From the NCBI RefSeq assembly GCF_013041605.1, contig NZ_JABEQC010000009.1, forward strand, positions 182,612-246,611: 64,000 nt of DNA. The letters run 5' to 3'. Position numbers and translations under genes: made by a program. Below the pieces are notes generated by a model. That model was not told the DNA's origin and ran no database searches. It saw only the letters and a program-made list of their open reading frames with translations. This DNA comes from Vibrio plantisponsor (GTDB taxonomy: Bacteria > Pseudomonadota > Gammaproteobacteria > Enterobacterales > Vibrionaceae). Positions 1-8,147 of this stretch are shown one piece after another (within the stretch, counting starts at the first letter, position 1; each line of letters begins with the position of its first letter).

Positions 1-1
1 C

Positions 2-133
2 GAATTGCCCCAGCTTGCCGCTCATGCCGAGTCTCCGTCACTGATTGTGATTGGTGAAGTGGTGGCCTTGGCAGACAAACTTCAATGGTTCAACGACAGC
101 TCAACACGTCAAGAACAGTATCAATACGCATAA
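2..133 (+). CDS. cobA: uroporphyrinogen-III C-methyltransferase, C-terminal 43 residues (partial)
   Basis: Only the 3' end is inside the window: 43 codons and a TAA stop. The tail contains SPSLIVIGEVVAL followed by a WF pair, typical of the extreme C terminus of SUMT-type methyltransferases (CobA or the CysG C domain). These enzymes make precorrin-2 from uroporphyrinogen III for siroheme, the cofactor of sulfite reductase. That role fits its position just upstream of cysDNC on the same strand. Whether the full protein is CobA or a CysG fusion cannot be seen. The call rests on a short fragment plus context. Confidence 0.72.
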   Translation, partial: ELPQLAAHAESPSLIVIGEVVALADKLQWFNDSSTRQEQYQYA

Positions 134-214
134 ATACATTTATTGGTTGGGCTCTTTAATTTTATAAACCAAAAGCCCGCCAAGCCATAAGGCAGCTAAA
201 AGGAAGCACGCAAA

Positions 215-1123
215 ATGGATCAACAACGCTTAACCCATTTAAAACAGCTTGAGGCCGAAAGCATTCACATTATTCGTGAAGTTGCTGCGGAGTTTGCAAA
301 CCCAGTGATGATGTATTCCATCGGTAAAGACTCATCCGTGATGCTTCATTTGGCACGTAAAGCGTTTTATCCGGGCAAAATCCCATTTCCTCTTCTCCAT
401 GTTGATACTGACTGGAAATTCCGCGACATGATCGCGTTCCGTGACGCGACAGCGAAAAAGTATGGCTTTGAGCTTTTGGTACATAAGAACCCAGAAGGTC
501 TTGAAATGGGCATCAGCCCGTTCGTACACGGTTCTTCAAAGCACACTGACATCATGAAAACTCAGGGCTTAAAACAAGCCTTAAACAAGTACGGGTTTGA
601 CGCAGCTTTTGGTGGTGCCCGCCGTGATGAAGAGAAGTCTCGTGCAAAAGAGCGCGTGTATTCGTTCCGCGATAAGAACCATACCTGGGACCCTAAAAAT
701 CAACGCCCTGAGCTTTGGAAAACCTATAACGGTCAGATTAACAAAGGTGAGAGCATCCGTGTGTTCCCGCTTTCAAACTGGACTGAGCTGGATATCTGGC
801 AATACATCTATCTGGAAAATATCGAAATCGTTCCTCTGTATCTCGCTGCGGTTCGCCCAGTAGTAGAAAGAGACGGCATGTTGATCATGGTGGATGACGA
901 GCGTATGGAAATCCAACCTCATGAAGAAGTCCAACATAAGAGTGTTCGATTCCGTACTTTAGGTTGTTACCCATTAACGGGGGCTATCGAATCAGAAGCC
1001 AACACGTTGACTGAGATCATCGAAGAGATGTTAGTCGCAACATCTAGTGAACGTCAGGGACGTGCGATCGACCATGATCAGTCTGGATCAATGGAATTGA
1101 AAAAACGCCAAGGTTATTTCTAA
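215..1123 (+). CDS. cysD: sulfate adenylyltransferase subunit 2
   Basis: Catalytic subunit of ATP sulfurylase, which joins sulfate and ATP to give adenosine 5'-phosphosulfate in the cytoplasm as the first step of assimilatory sulfate reduction. The 302-residue length is standard. The PP-loop SIGKDSS lies at residues 35-41, and [15 protein letters not shown] and the C-terminal LGCYPLTGA are family hallmarks. The ATG is preceded by AAAGGAAG about nine bases upstream. The gene is 17 bases before cysN, its obligate GTPase partner, and cysC follows, so the three form one operon. Family assignment is firm. Confidence 0.97.
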   Translation: MDQQRLTHLKQLEAESIHIIREVAAEFANPVMMYSIGKDSSVMLHLARKAFYPGKIPFPLLHVDTDWKFRDMIAFRDATAKKYGFELLVHKNPEGLEMGISPFVHGSSKHTDIMKTQGLKQALNKYGFDAAFGGARRDEEKSRAKERVYSFRDKNHTWDPKNQRPELWKTYNGQINKGESIRVFPLSNWTELDIWQYIYLENIEIVPLYLAAVRPVVERDGMLIMVDDERMEIQPHEEVQHKSVRFRTLGCYPLTGAIESEANTLTEIIEEMLVATSSERQGRAIDHDQSGSMELKKRQGYF

Positions 1124-1140
1124 GGATCTAAGGAAATAGA

Positions 1141-2571
1141 ATGAATAGTGCAGTTCAAGCAGAGCTTTTAGAGCTCGGTATCGAAGGTTACCTGAGTCAA
1201 CACCAACATAAATCGCTACTTAGATTCCTAACCTGTGGTTCAGTAGATGATGGTAAAAGTACTTTAATTGGTCGTCTGCTACACGACTCAAAACAGATTT
1301 ATGAAGATCAACTTGCAGCAGTTCACTCTGACAGTCAGCGCGTTGGCACAACCGGTTCCCGTCCTGATCTCGCATTGCTGGTGGATGGCCTGCAAGCAGA
1401 ACGTGAGCAAGGCATTACCATTGATGTGGCTTACCGTTATTTCTCAACGCAGAAACGTAAGTTCATCATTGCAGATACTCCGGGACACGAGCAATACACC
1501 CGCAACATGGCTACAGGCGCTTCAACCTGTGATTTGGCGGTTATCTTGATTGATGCGCGTAAAGGCGTTTTGGATCAGACTCGTCGCCACTCGTTTATCT
1601 CAAACCTGTTGGGCTTGAAGCATTTCATCGTAGCAGTAAACAAGATGGATCTCGTGGATTACTCACAGCAACGGTTTGAAGAGATTCGCGCAGAATATCT
1701 GGAGTTCTCTAAGCATCTGCAAGGCGAGACAGATATTCAAATTATTCCTATCTCTGCTTTAGAGGGAGATAACGTTGTTGAGAAAGGTGAAAACCTCCGC
1801 TGGCATAAAGGTCCTGCATTGCTTGAGCTATTGGAAACAGTCGATATCGACCATGAAAAGGGCAGCGGCGAGTTTCGTTTTCCTGTGCAGTACGTTAACC
1901 GCCCGAATCTCGATTTCCGTGGTTTTGCTGGCACTATTTCATCAGGTTCAGTCAGTGTTGGTGACAAAATCAAAGCGTTGCCATCAGGAAAAACCTCGAC
2001 CGTTAAGCGCATTGTGACTTTCGATGGTGATTTAGAGACTGCACAGGCAGGTTTAGCGGTCACGCTGACTCTGGCTGATGAAATTGATATCAGTCGTGGT
2101 GATTTGATCGTGCTTGAAAACGCACAAGTTGAATCAACCAATCATCTGCTTGCTGATGTGGTGTGGATGACTGAGCAGCCACTCAAGGTTGGCCGTGAAT
2201 ATGACATTAAGATCGCAGGTAAGAAGAGCGTTGGTCAGATTACCTCTATTCGTCACCAGTACGATATTAATAACCTGTCTACTTTCCAGACTGAAGAATT
2301 GCCACTGAATGGTATTGGTCTGTGTGAATGGACATTTAACGCTCCGATTGCTTTAGACAAATATCTGGATTGTGCGGATACCGGTGGCTTCATCGTGATT
2401 GACCGTCTGACTAACGTTACCGTTGGTGCTGGATTAGTTCGTGACAGTTTACAGAATGTAGCGCAACAACAAGGTCAGTTCTCTGCATTTGAAGTAGAAC
2501 TCAATGCATTGATTCGCAAACATTTCCCTCATTGGGATGCGAAAGATTTAACTCAGCTGCTAAAGTCATAA
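1141..2571 (+). CDS. cysN: sulfate adenylyltransferase subunit 1 (GTPase)
   Basis: GTPase subunit of ATP sulfurylase; GTP hydrolysis drives the otherwise unfavourable APS synthesis by CysD. The protein has 476 residues with an EF-Tu-like fold. Visible motifs are the P-loop GSVDDGKST (33-41), DTPGHEQ (112-118) and NKMD (167-170), followed by two beta-barrel domains. There is no C-terminal APS-kinase fusion; that activity is the separate cysC gene 25 bases downstream. I recall an SLC13-type permease between cysN and cysC in several vibrios, but none is present here. Confidence 0.97.
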   Translation: MNSAVQAELLELGIEGYLSQHQHKSLLRFLTCGSVDDGKSTLIGRLLHDSKQIYEDQLAAVHSDSQRVGTTGSRPDLALLVDGLQAEREQGITIDVAYRYFSTQKRKFIIADTPGHEQYTRNMATGASTCDLAVILIDARKGVLDQTRRHSFISNLLGLKHFIVAVNKMDLVDYSQQRFEEIRAEYLEFSKHLQGETDIQIIPISALEGDNVVEKGENLRWHKGPALLELLETVDIDHEKGSGEFRFPVQYVNRPNLDFRGFAGTISSGSVSVGDKIKALPSGKTSTVKRIVTFDGDLETAQAGLAVTLTLADEIDISRGDLIVLENAQVESTNHLLADVVWMTEQPLKVGREYDIKIAGKKSVGQITSIRHQYDINNLSTFQTEELPLNGIGLCEWTFNAPIALDKYLDCADTGGFIVIDRLTNVTVGAGLVRDSLQNVAQQQGQFSAFEVELNALIRKHFPHWDAKDLTQLLKS

Positions 2572-2596
2572 CAGTCAGAAGAATAAGGAAAAGGTT

Positions 2597-3217
2597 ATGG
2601 ATTCTTCATCAAGTGCTAAAGATGAGAATATCGTTTGGCATCAGCACTCGGTAGATAAAAACCTGCGTGCGGAGTTAAAGCAGCAAAAGCCAGCTGTTCT
2701 TTGGTTTACCGGACTTTCTGGCGCGGGTAAATCGACGATTGCGGGCGCACTTGAGACGCGTCTCGCTCAGTTGGGCTATCACACCTACTTACTGGATGGC
2801 GACAATGTCCGTCACGGTTTGTGTTCTGATCTTGGCTTTTCTGAGCAAGACCGCCGTGAGAACATTCGTCGCATCGGTGAACTGGCTAAACTGATGGCGG
2901 ATGCAGGGCTTATCGTGTTGACGGCGTTTATTTCACCTCATCGGGCAGAGCGTCAAATGGTGCGTGATTTATTGCCCGAAAGTGAATTTATGGAAGTGTA
3001 TGTGAACACCTCTCTGGAAGTGTGTGAACAGCGTGACCCGAAAGGCTTGTACAAAAAAGCACGAGCAGGAGAAATTGCCAACTTCACAGGCATTGATTCC
3101 GCTTATGAAGCGCCTTTAGAACCAGAAATTGACTTACCCGCAGGTGACGAGAATATCGATACGCTGGTCGATTTATGCATTGCTGAGATGGCGAAACGCA
3201 AAATCATCTTTCAATAG
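2597..3217 (+). CDS. cysC: adenylyl-sulfate kinase
   Basis: APS kinase, which phosphorylates adenosine 5'-phosphosulfate to PAPS, the substrate of PAPS reductase. The 206-residue length is normal. The Walker A motif GLSGAGKST lies at 39-47, DGDNVRHGL follows near residue 70, and the lid region contains FISPHRAER, all diagnostic. RBS AAGGAAAAGG precedes the ATG. It is the last gene of the cysDNC operon: a strong hairpin at 3232-3260 lies just after the stop and separates it from the convergent TIGR03899 gene. Confidence 0.97.
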   Translation: MDSSSSAKDENIVWHQHSVDKNLRAELKQQKPAVLWFTGLSGAGKSTIAGALETRLAQLGYHTYLLDGDNVRHGLCSDLGFSEQDRRENIRRIGELAKLMADAGLIVLTAFISPHRAERQMVRDLLPESEFMEVYVNTSLEVCEQRDPKGLYKKARAGEIANFTGIDSAYEAPLEPEIDLPAGDENIDTLVDLCIAEMAKRKIIFQ

Positions 3218-3231
3218 AAATCGCATAAACT

Positions 3232-3260
3232 AAAAAGTCAGGCCTAGAGCCTGACTTTTT
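3232..3260. terminator. bidirectional rho-independent terminator between cysC and the TIGR03899 gene
   Basis: Perfect 12-bp inverted repeat AAAAAGTCAGGC / GCCTGACTTTTT around a 5-base loop, with A and T runs at both edges. It can end transcription of cysC on the plus strand and of the convergent gene on the minus strand. Confidence 0.93.
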
Positions 3261-3263
3261 CTT

Positions 3264-4190
3264 TTATACGGTGTGGTGAATGGAACTTTTCACATCGGTA
3301 TGTACAGTAAATTTCTGATTCAACATCGCGACCACCTGATCGTAATACTGGGAGTTCGGTTTGTGACCGAGTAATCGGCACAGCTCATTACCCGTAGGAC
3401 TAAAACGGTAGTAGAGCAATCTCACGCCTTTGGTTGACGCTTGCAAAGATAAGCTCGTGCCTTGATAAGTGAGTAATAGTGGCGGGTCCAGTTCAATCTC
3501 ACCGGATTCCAACTCTGTAGCGTGCACAAGTCCCAGCTCGATTAACACCAGTAAACTGGAGTAGGGAAGCTGGTGGTTCCCGATATTAATCGTTGTCACT
3601 GAGTCTCTTTTACTGAGGCTGAACATACCACTGGGTACCTTCATCCCAAACAGAAGCTTCAAACTCGAATCCGTACCAAAACTACACGCAAGTGCCGCTG
3701 CTCGCTGAAGAATTTGCGCCTCTTTCGGCGTCATATCTTTGAGGATTTGTAACGCCTTCATTGAGGTAAACCCCGGATTGGTGGTTTCGCGTTTCAGCAC
3801 TTGAGCCCAAAGGCGCTGCATCGAGGAGTTGTGGATGTCTTGTGCCATTTCGAAAAAACGGTAGAGCCAATCCTGATCGGGATCGCCAGCGGTTTCGTTT
3901 CTACAAGAAACATGCGCCAGCTTTACAATCTGTTCCAGATTCTTCTGCTTCTGAGCTTTGATCTCTTGTTCACGCTTTAATGCGCGCTCTAAAGGTGTTT
4001 TTTGCGGAGGAACTTTGTGTAGCAGAGCATCAATACCATGTTGTTGAGCGATCGCGTATATACGGCTTGCGCTGTCTTTTACATAGTTAGATTTTTTGTC
4101 TTGGCTGTTTTCCGTTGTTGCTTCGTGTTCAATAACAACAGGTTGTTTCTGTTCGGCCATGGGGTCCCTGAGGATGCTACTTTCAGACAT
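3264..4190 (-). CDS. TIGR03899 family protein of unknown function
   Basis: A 308-residue cytoplasmic protein with no signal peptide or membrane segment. It matches the TIGR03899 family known from Vibrio and relatives. The N-terminal third is charged and Gln/Lys-rich (KREQEIKAQKQKNLEQI, probably a coiled coil). The middle has FFEMAQDIHNSSMQRLWAQVL, a pattern shared with DUF2806-like proteins, then a globular C-terminal part. The function is unknown. The start is uncertain: ATG at 4190 has no clear RBS, whereas ATG at 4160 (MAEQKQ) has AGGGA about four bases upstream. It ends at the terminator shared with cysC. Confidence 0.8.
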   Translation of the reverse strand: MSESSILRDPMAEQKQPVVIEHEATTENSQDKKSNYVKDSASRIYAIAQQHGIDALLHKVPPQKTPLERALKREQEIKAQKQKNLEQIVKLAHVSCRNETAGDPDQDWLYRFFEMAQDIHNSSMQRLWAQVLKRETTNPGFTSMKALQILKDMTPKEAQILQRAAALACSFGTDSSLKLLFGMKVPSGMFSLSKRDSVTTINIGNHQLPYSSLLVLIELGLVHATELESGEIELDPPLLLTYQGTSLSLQASTKGVRLLYYRFSPTGNELCRLLGHKPNSQYYDQVVAMLNQKFTVHTDVKSSIHHTV

Positions 4191-4313
4191 GGAATAAAAT
4201 GTACTCTGTAAAACTAGAGTCGGCTAGTGAAACTATTGAATAATGTGCATAAATTTGCGCTACCACAAATGATAATAAGTTGTTAAAATTGTTATCATGT
4301 TTGTGAGGTGCTT

Positions 4314-4418
4314 ATGAAGTATTGGAAAGATAATAGATTTAAAAAGCACCTGTCGACAGCTTTACTCTTTGCGGTATACATATCAGTGTTGGGATACTTG
4401 TCTACCTACATTTCCTAG
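4314..4418 (+). CDS. possible 34-residue small membrane protein
   Basis: A short ORF with a good ribosome site (GTGAGGTG, GAGG about six bases before ATG). It has a basic N terminus (MKYWKDNRFKKH) followed by one hydrophobic segment, about STALLFAVYISVLGYLSTYI. This is the architecture of many bacterial small single-pass proteins. It lies alone in the gap between two minus-strand genes, read divergently from the TIGR03899 gene. No family is recognised. A 7-bp inverted repeat (ATGATAA / TTATCAT, 4269-4298) lies just upstream. Real expression is an inference. Confidence 0.45.
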   Translation: MKYWKDNRFKKHLSTALLFAVYISVLGYLSTYIS

Positions 4419-4458
4419 AGTTTAGTCACTAAACAGGTGCTCAATTTTTTAACAAAAT

Positions 4459-4959
4459 TTACATGTCATCGTATTCGGCTATTTCTGTGCCTTCAATGAC
4501 ATAACCTGTGTCCGCCAGTTCAACGCTCATAGACTCTGTCTTGAGCGTTCCTATCACGTACACCACATCCCAAAGCTGTTGGATTGGTGCTCCTTGTGGG
4601 AATTTCACGTAAATAATTTGATTTGGCGGCGGTGGTGGCACATGAATACAGGCTCCAAAATACGGGACCAACAAAAACTCGGTCACTGTATTCTCATCCC
4701 CTTCTAAAGGGATCACAAAGCCCGGAATTTTTACCGTGCTGCCGTTTAACTCAGGGCGAACCGCTCCTAGCTGAGACTGTTGTGCCGGAGCCTCACCATC
4801 ATGATTCGCCGCAGGCATGCCTTGCTGATTGAACTGGTTGCGCTCACTCTCTGGCACCAAGTCAATCCAATCGAGAGTTAGAACATCCTCAGCGCTTTGA
4901 GCAGTCGCTGTAAAAACTGGTAGCAGTACCAGCATAAAACTTAAAAGCAGTTGTTTCAT
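4459..4959 (-). CDS. DUF3299 family exported protein, last gene of the zinc operon
   Basis: A 166-residue protein with a clear signal peptide (about MKQLLLSFMLVLLPVFTATAQ), so probably periplasmic. The DUF3299 core is visible: VKIPGFVIPLEG, then FLLVPYFGACIHVPPPPPNQIIYV, with a single conserved Cys near residue 103 and an HVPPPPPNQ signature. No biochemical role is established to my knowledge. It sits 13 bases downstream of the FtsX-like permease in the Zur-controlled operon. This suggests a periplasmic accessory role in zinc handling, which is context inference. It may be one of the zrg genes reported in V. cholerae. Confidence 0.85.
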   Translation of the reverse strand: MKQLLLSFMLVLLPVFTATAQSAEDVLTLDWIDLVPESERNQFNQQGMPAANHDGEAPAQQSQLGAVRPELNGSTVKIPGFVIPLEGDENTVTEFLLVPYFGACIHVPPPPPNQIIYVKFPQGAPIQQLWDVVYVIGTLKTESMSVELADTGYVIEGTEIAEYDDM

Positions 4960-4972
4960 ATTTGTTCCTAGA

Positions 4973-6232
4973 CTAGAGCCTGATCGTCATACCATCACTG
5001 AGTGACTGTCTGTAAGCTCTGATTGCTGGAATAAACCCAATTAAGATGCCAGCGCTCTGCACATAAGCAAGAAGCTGCCATTCGTAGCGGGTAATTCCAT
5101 TGAGTTCGATCTGAATACCGTATTGGCTTTCAATCAATGGCGCGGCGATACCCAGCAAGCCATATAAACCGACAAGACCAACAGTAATTCCGAGCAAAGT
5201 TAAGACACTTGCTTCACTGACTAGCAGGGAGAATACATGTTTTGGCCTTGCGCCCATAGCCCTCAGTATTGACATTTCACGTCTGCGTTCTTGCAAGCTG
5301 GTTAACAGGCTGCTGAGCATACCAAGTAAGCCTGCGACGACAACGAAAATCGATACCGCCATCAACGCCTGTTCAGCTACGGACATCATGCCCCATAACT
5401 CGTGTAATGCTACACCCGGCATAATCGCGCTAAGCGGCTCTTTACGGTATTCATTGATTTGTCTTTGCAAAGCAAAGGTCTGAATTTTGGATTTTAAACC
5501 GATCATCATGGCAGTGATCTGTTTAGGTTCAAATTGGTGATGCTCCAGTTGAGCTTGGTCTGGTGAATGACCTAAGTGCGCGCCAGATTCCCAACCAACA
5601 TGGATCGCTTCAATGGCTTGCAGAGAAACGTGCACAGTTTTGTCTACAGGGGTGCCGGTTGGCGCAAGAATTCCTACCACTTTAAAAGGCAAGTTGTCGT
5701 GACGGCTGAAACCGACATCACTGATACCGTGAGCGATAATGATTTCACTGCCAATGTGATACCCCAGTTTCTTGGCAACATCAGAGCCCAAAACCGTCTC
5801 AAATAAGCCTTTAAATTCTTTACCTTGGCTAAAAGTGAGTGGTTGCTTACTTCCATAACGGAAGTGTTCAAAATAACTCTTATTAGTTCCCATTACTCGG
5901 AAACCTTTGTGCGAGTCACCCAGTGAAATAGGAATCGCCCACTTAACGGATTTATGCTGACTAAATTCTTGGTAGCTTTTCCAGTCAATATTGTTGGTGG
6001 CGTTGCCAATGCGGAATACTGAGTAGAGCAGTAAGTTCACCTGACCAGAACGACCACCGACGATAAGATCGGTTCCTGACACGGTATTGGCGAAACTGCT
6101 TTTTGCCTGGGTACGAATACGTTCAACACCCATAAGCAGAATAACGGAAATAGCCACCGTCATAATGGTTAGCAGAGCCGTGGTTTTACGATTAAGTAAA
6201 CTTTTCCACGCTAAACTGGCGATCACTTTCAT
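4973..6232 (-). CDS. FtsX/MacB-type ABC transporter permease of the zinc operon
   Basis: Inner-membrane protein of 419 residues in the FtsX/LolC/MacB class. It has one N-terminal transmembrane helix (about residues 15-37), a large periplasmic domain (about 40-285), then three C-terminal helices, starting with LMAVSIFVVVAGLLGMLSSLL and including the loop RRREMSILRAMGA that couples to the ATPase. Members usually work as lipoprotein extractors, exporters or envelope mechanotransmitters rather than classical importers. Its stop-start overlap with the upstream ATPase gene makes them a pair. Zinc involvement is inferred from the Zur box and the His-rich partner. Confidence 0.9.
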   Translation of the reverse strand: MKVIASLAWKSLLNRKTTALLTIMTVAISVILLMGVERIRTQAKSSFANTVSGTDLIVGGRSGQVNLLLYSVFRIGNATNNIDWKSYQEFSQHKSVKWAIPISLGDSHKGFRVMGTNKSYFEHFRYGSKQPLTFSQGKEFKGLFETVLGSDVAKKLGYHIGSEIIIAHGISDVGFSRHDNLPFKVVGILAPTGTPVDKTVHVSLQAIEAIHVGWESGAHLGHSPDQAQLEHHQFEPKQITAMMIGLKSKIQTFALQRQINEYRKEPLSAIMPGVALHELWGMMSVAEQALMAVSIFVVVAGLLGMLSSLLTSLQERRREMSILRAMGARPKHVFSLLVSEASVLTLLGITVGLVGLYGLLGIAAPLIESQYGIQIELNGITRYEWQLLAYVQSAGILIGFIPAIRAYRQSLSDGMTIRL

Positions 6233-6948
6233 TGTTGGTCTCCTGCTCGGTTGAGTGTTGGCAGGTGTATCACTCGCTCAAACAGACTCTCCAATGTCGG
6301 GTCATGGCTGACAAACACCAGCGTTGAACCAACACGGTTAGCTTCTTCCATCAACAGTTCAATGAAAGCGCTGCGATTATCGTAATCAAGTGCAGACGTT
6401 GGCTCGTCAGCAATAACAATTTTAGGTTCACCAATTAAAGCTCTTGCCGCTGCAACACGCTGCTGCTGGCCAATACTGAGGTCAATGACAGGCTTTTCTC
6501 GTACCGATTTAGGTAAATGAAGTTTGTCTAATAACTCATGGGCTCTTTGCGTGAGGCTGCCGGTGACATTGCTTTTACGTTGGCTGGAAAACTGGCAGGG
6601 AAGAACAATGTTTTCCACTACAGAGAGATAAGGCAGCAAATTAAATTGCTGAAAAATATAGCCAATATTGTCGGCGCGAAAGCGGTCTCTTTGACTCGAA
6701 GAGAGCTGGGTAAGGTTGCTACCAAGTAGCTGCACTTCACCTTGAGTCGCAACATTGATCCCTGTTAACAGACTGAGCAGAGTGGACTTGCCGCAGCCAC
6801 TAGGGCCTTTGATAAATACGTGCTCATTTGTTTTTACGCTTAAATGTTCAATGTCGAGTGTTGCGCTATCGCTATTAGGCCACTGAAAGATCACTTTATT
6901 CAGTTCAATTACTGCTGGGTTTGAATCGATTTGAAAACTGGACATCAC
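6229..6948 (-). CDS. LolD/MacB-type ABC transporter ATPase of the zinc operon
   Basis: Nucleotide-binding subunit of 239 residues. Walker A GPSGCGKST is at 48-56, the Q-loop YIFQQFNLLPYLSV at 97-110, and Walker B IVIADEPTSALD at 177-188, with an H-loop SHD near 216. The signature motif reads LSIGQQQR (157-164), so the first glycine of the usual LSGGQ is isoleucine, an uncommon variant. It overlaps the permease gene by four bases. A terminator-like hairpin (6959-6986) lies immediately upstream, between it and the His-rich gene, so its expression may be set below that of the first two genes. Confidence 0.92.
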   Translation of the reverse strand: MMSSFQIDSNPAVIELNKVIFQWPNSDSATLDIEHLSVKTNEHVFIKGPSGCGKSTLLSLLTGINVATQGEVQLLGSNLTQLSSSQRDRFRADNIGYIFQQFNLLPYLSVVENIVLPCQFSSQRKSNVTGSLTQRAHELLDKLHLPKSVREKPVIDLSIGQQQRVAAARALIGEPKIVIADEPTSALDYDNRSAFIELLMEEANRVGSTLVFVSHDPTLESLFERVIHLPTLNRAGDQQ

Positions 6949-6958
6949 TGCTCCCTAT

Positions 6959-6986
6959 AAAAATGGGTAAGTGAGTGCTTACCCAT
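6959..6986 (-). terminator. terminator-like hairpin inside the zinc operon
   Basis: Perfect 9-bp inverted repeat ATGGGTAAG / CTTACCCAT with a 6-base loop. On the minus strand it is followed by TTTTTA and then, within about 15 bases, by the ATG of the ATPase gene. This is the shape of an intrinsic terminator or attenuator placed between the His-rich protein gene and the ABC genes. It would favour more solute-binding protein than transporter; no second promoter is evident in the 62-base gap. Confidence 0.72.
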
Positions 6987-7010
6987 AGGTCGAATTTTAT
7001 AAAGGATTCT

Positions 7011-7667
7011 TTACAAAGAAATGATGGTGTTACTCGGTTTTAGTTCCAAAGCGGTCTGTGCTTTGTCTGTCAGTAAGTTCACATCAATTTCCTGAGTTGC
7101 AGGGAACAGCTTAAACCACTGAGTTTCGATCTGGCTCAGTTTAGTAATGTCATCACAGTGGAAGCTGTATTGAACGGTGAATGAACCGTGTGAGCTGCCT
7201 TCTTCGTGCTCATGACCTTCGTGCGAGTCATGACCATGGTTTGCGTGGTCATCATGGTCTTTATGATCATGGTCATCATGTGATTTATGATCATCGTGGT
7301 CGTGGTCTTCGTGATCGTGACCTTCATGCTCTTCGTGTTCACCACCCAAATTGTGCTTCACGCTGGCACTTTCGATATGACATTTTGCCGCTGCTGATAA
7401 AGTGAAAACAGAATCGGCCTGATTTAATGTTTCTAATGCTTTAGAAAGAACTGCCTGTTGCTCATCGTTTTCAGGGGTATGCTCAAAGCCCACAACATCG
7501 GCACCCGGTGCGGTGATTTCCATCAGTAGCTCTTGACCATCCTGTGCAATGTTAAATTCAACATGGCCATGAACATGTGCTTCATGTTGGCGAAATTCTT
7601 CCTGAGCAAAAGCAGAAGTGGCGAAAGCAGCGGTAATGCTGAGGGCTATTAGTGGTTTAGTAAACAT
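7011..7667 (-). CDS. DUF2796 histidine-rich periplasmic zinc protein
   Basis: An exported protein of 218 residues (signal peptide about 1-21, ending SAFAQ). The DUF2796 pattern begins with HEAHVHGHVEFNIA at residues 28-41. Residues 111-160 form a low-complexity segment rich in His, Asp and Glu with about 18 histidines, as in metal-scavenging periplasmic proteins; an isolated Cys lies near 96 and another at 171. ATG at 7667 is preceded by GGAG; a TTG four codons earlier overlaps that RBS and is unlikely. Likely the zinc-binding component of the system, comparable to the His-rich zrg protein of V. cholerae (letter assignment uncertain). Confidence 0.88.
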   Translation of the reverse strand: MFTKPLIALSITAAFATSAFAQEEFRQHEAHVHGHVEFNIAQDGQELLMEITAPGADVVGFEHTPENDEQQAVLSKALETLNQADSVFTLSAAAKCHIESASVKHNLGGEHEEHEGHDHEDHDHDDHKSHDDHDHKDHDDHANHGHDSHEGHEHEEGSSHGSFTVQYSFHCDDITKLSQIETQWFKLFPATQEIDVNLLTDKAQTALELKPSNTIISL

Positions 7668-7724
7668 CGGAAACTCCAAATAAAAATAGTAATACTGGTT
7701 ATCAATTGCTTTGAACGTAAGTAA

Positions 7725-8027
7725 TTACACTGGAGTTGGCGGTGAACGTGCGAGATAAGCCAAGTACAAGGTCGAGATGTTGACGATTTGAGTTACAGGC
7801 TCAAGGTAGTTATGTGAAACCCAAATCGGTAACTCAGGAATATGCTGCGCTAACGCTTGGTTGGCACTGGAAAAAAGCTGGCAATGATGCTCGCTGTGAT
7901 GAGCTGGAGAGGCGTCGAGCTGATGTTCAATAAATGCAATATTTAGCCACACCATCAACAAGATAGCCGGAATAGCGACTATCTTAGCTTTAGTGCGTAA
8001 AGAGTGCAGGTTCGAAAACATTGACAT
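7725..8027 (-). CDS. DUF2607 family small protein, first gene of the zinc operon
   Basis: About 100 residues with one N-terminal hydrophobic segment (AKIVAIPAILLMVWLNIAFI), then a short polar part containing HQLDASPAHHSEHHCQLF, a His/Cys cluster able to bind metal, and a C-terminal SPPTPV. It matches the Vibrio DUF2607 family of unknown function. It is the promoter-proximal gene behind the Zur box at 8049-8063. The start is ambiguous: GTG at 8030, ATG at 8027 or ATG at 8021, with no strong RBS; ATG 8027 is chosen. A zinc-related role is inferred from the metal-ligand cluster and operon. Confidence 0.75.
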   Translation of the reverse strand: MSMFSNLHSLRTKAKIVAIPAILLMVWLNIAFIEHQLDASPAHHSEHHCQLFSSANQALAQHIPELPIWVSHNYLEPVTQIVNISTLYLAYLARSPPTPV

Positions 8028-8044
8028 CACAGAGTTAAAATAAA

Positions 8045-8067
8045 GAATTGTTATAATATAACAGTAA
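8045..8067. promoter_or_regulatory. Zur box controlling the zinc operon
   Basis: The core TGTTATAATATAACA at 8049-8063 is a perfect 7-1-7 palindrome. It agrees with the known gammaproteobacterial Zur operator (GTTATA-N-TATAAC core). On the minus strand a TATTAT-like -10 falls inside it and TTGCCT lies about 16 bases further upstream, so zinc-loaded Zur would block RNA polymerase. The next minus-strand gene is DUF2607, about 20 bases away. An imperfect hairpin at 8091-8115 may end ytfJ transcription upstream. Confidence 0.85.
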
Positions 8068-8147
8068 AAAAATCAGGCAAGCGATGATTTAGGTGAGAAG
8101 ACATTCTTCCCACCTAATTGTAGGGAGGTTTTCAAGTTGAAAGAGAA

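Noticed and set aside
4269..4298. ATGATAA / TTATCAT inverted repeat as a second Zur or Fur box
   Set aside because: The arms are 16 bases apart and the interior does not match either consensus, unlike the box at 8049; left as an unexplained repeat.
4420..4434. GTTTAG-TCA-CTAAAC hairpin after the 34-codon ORF
   Set aside because: Only six base pairs and no adjacent T run; too weak to call a terminator.
7136..7405. Thr/Met-rich and His/Arg-rich frames overlapping the His-rich gene
   Set aside because: They are out-of-frame readings of the repeated His/Asp codons.
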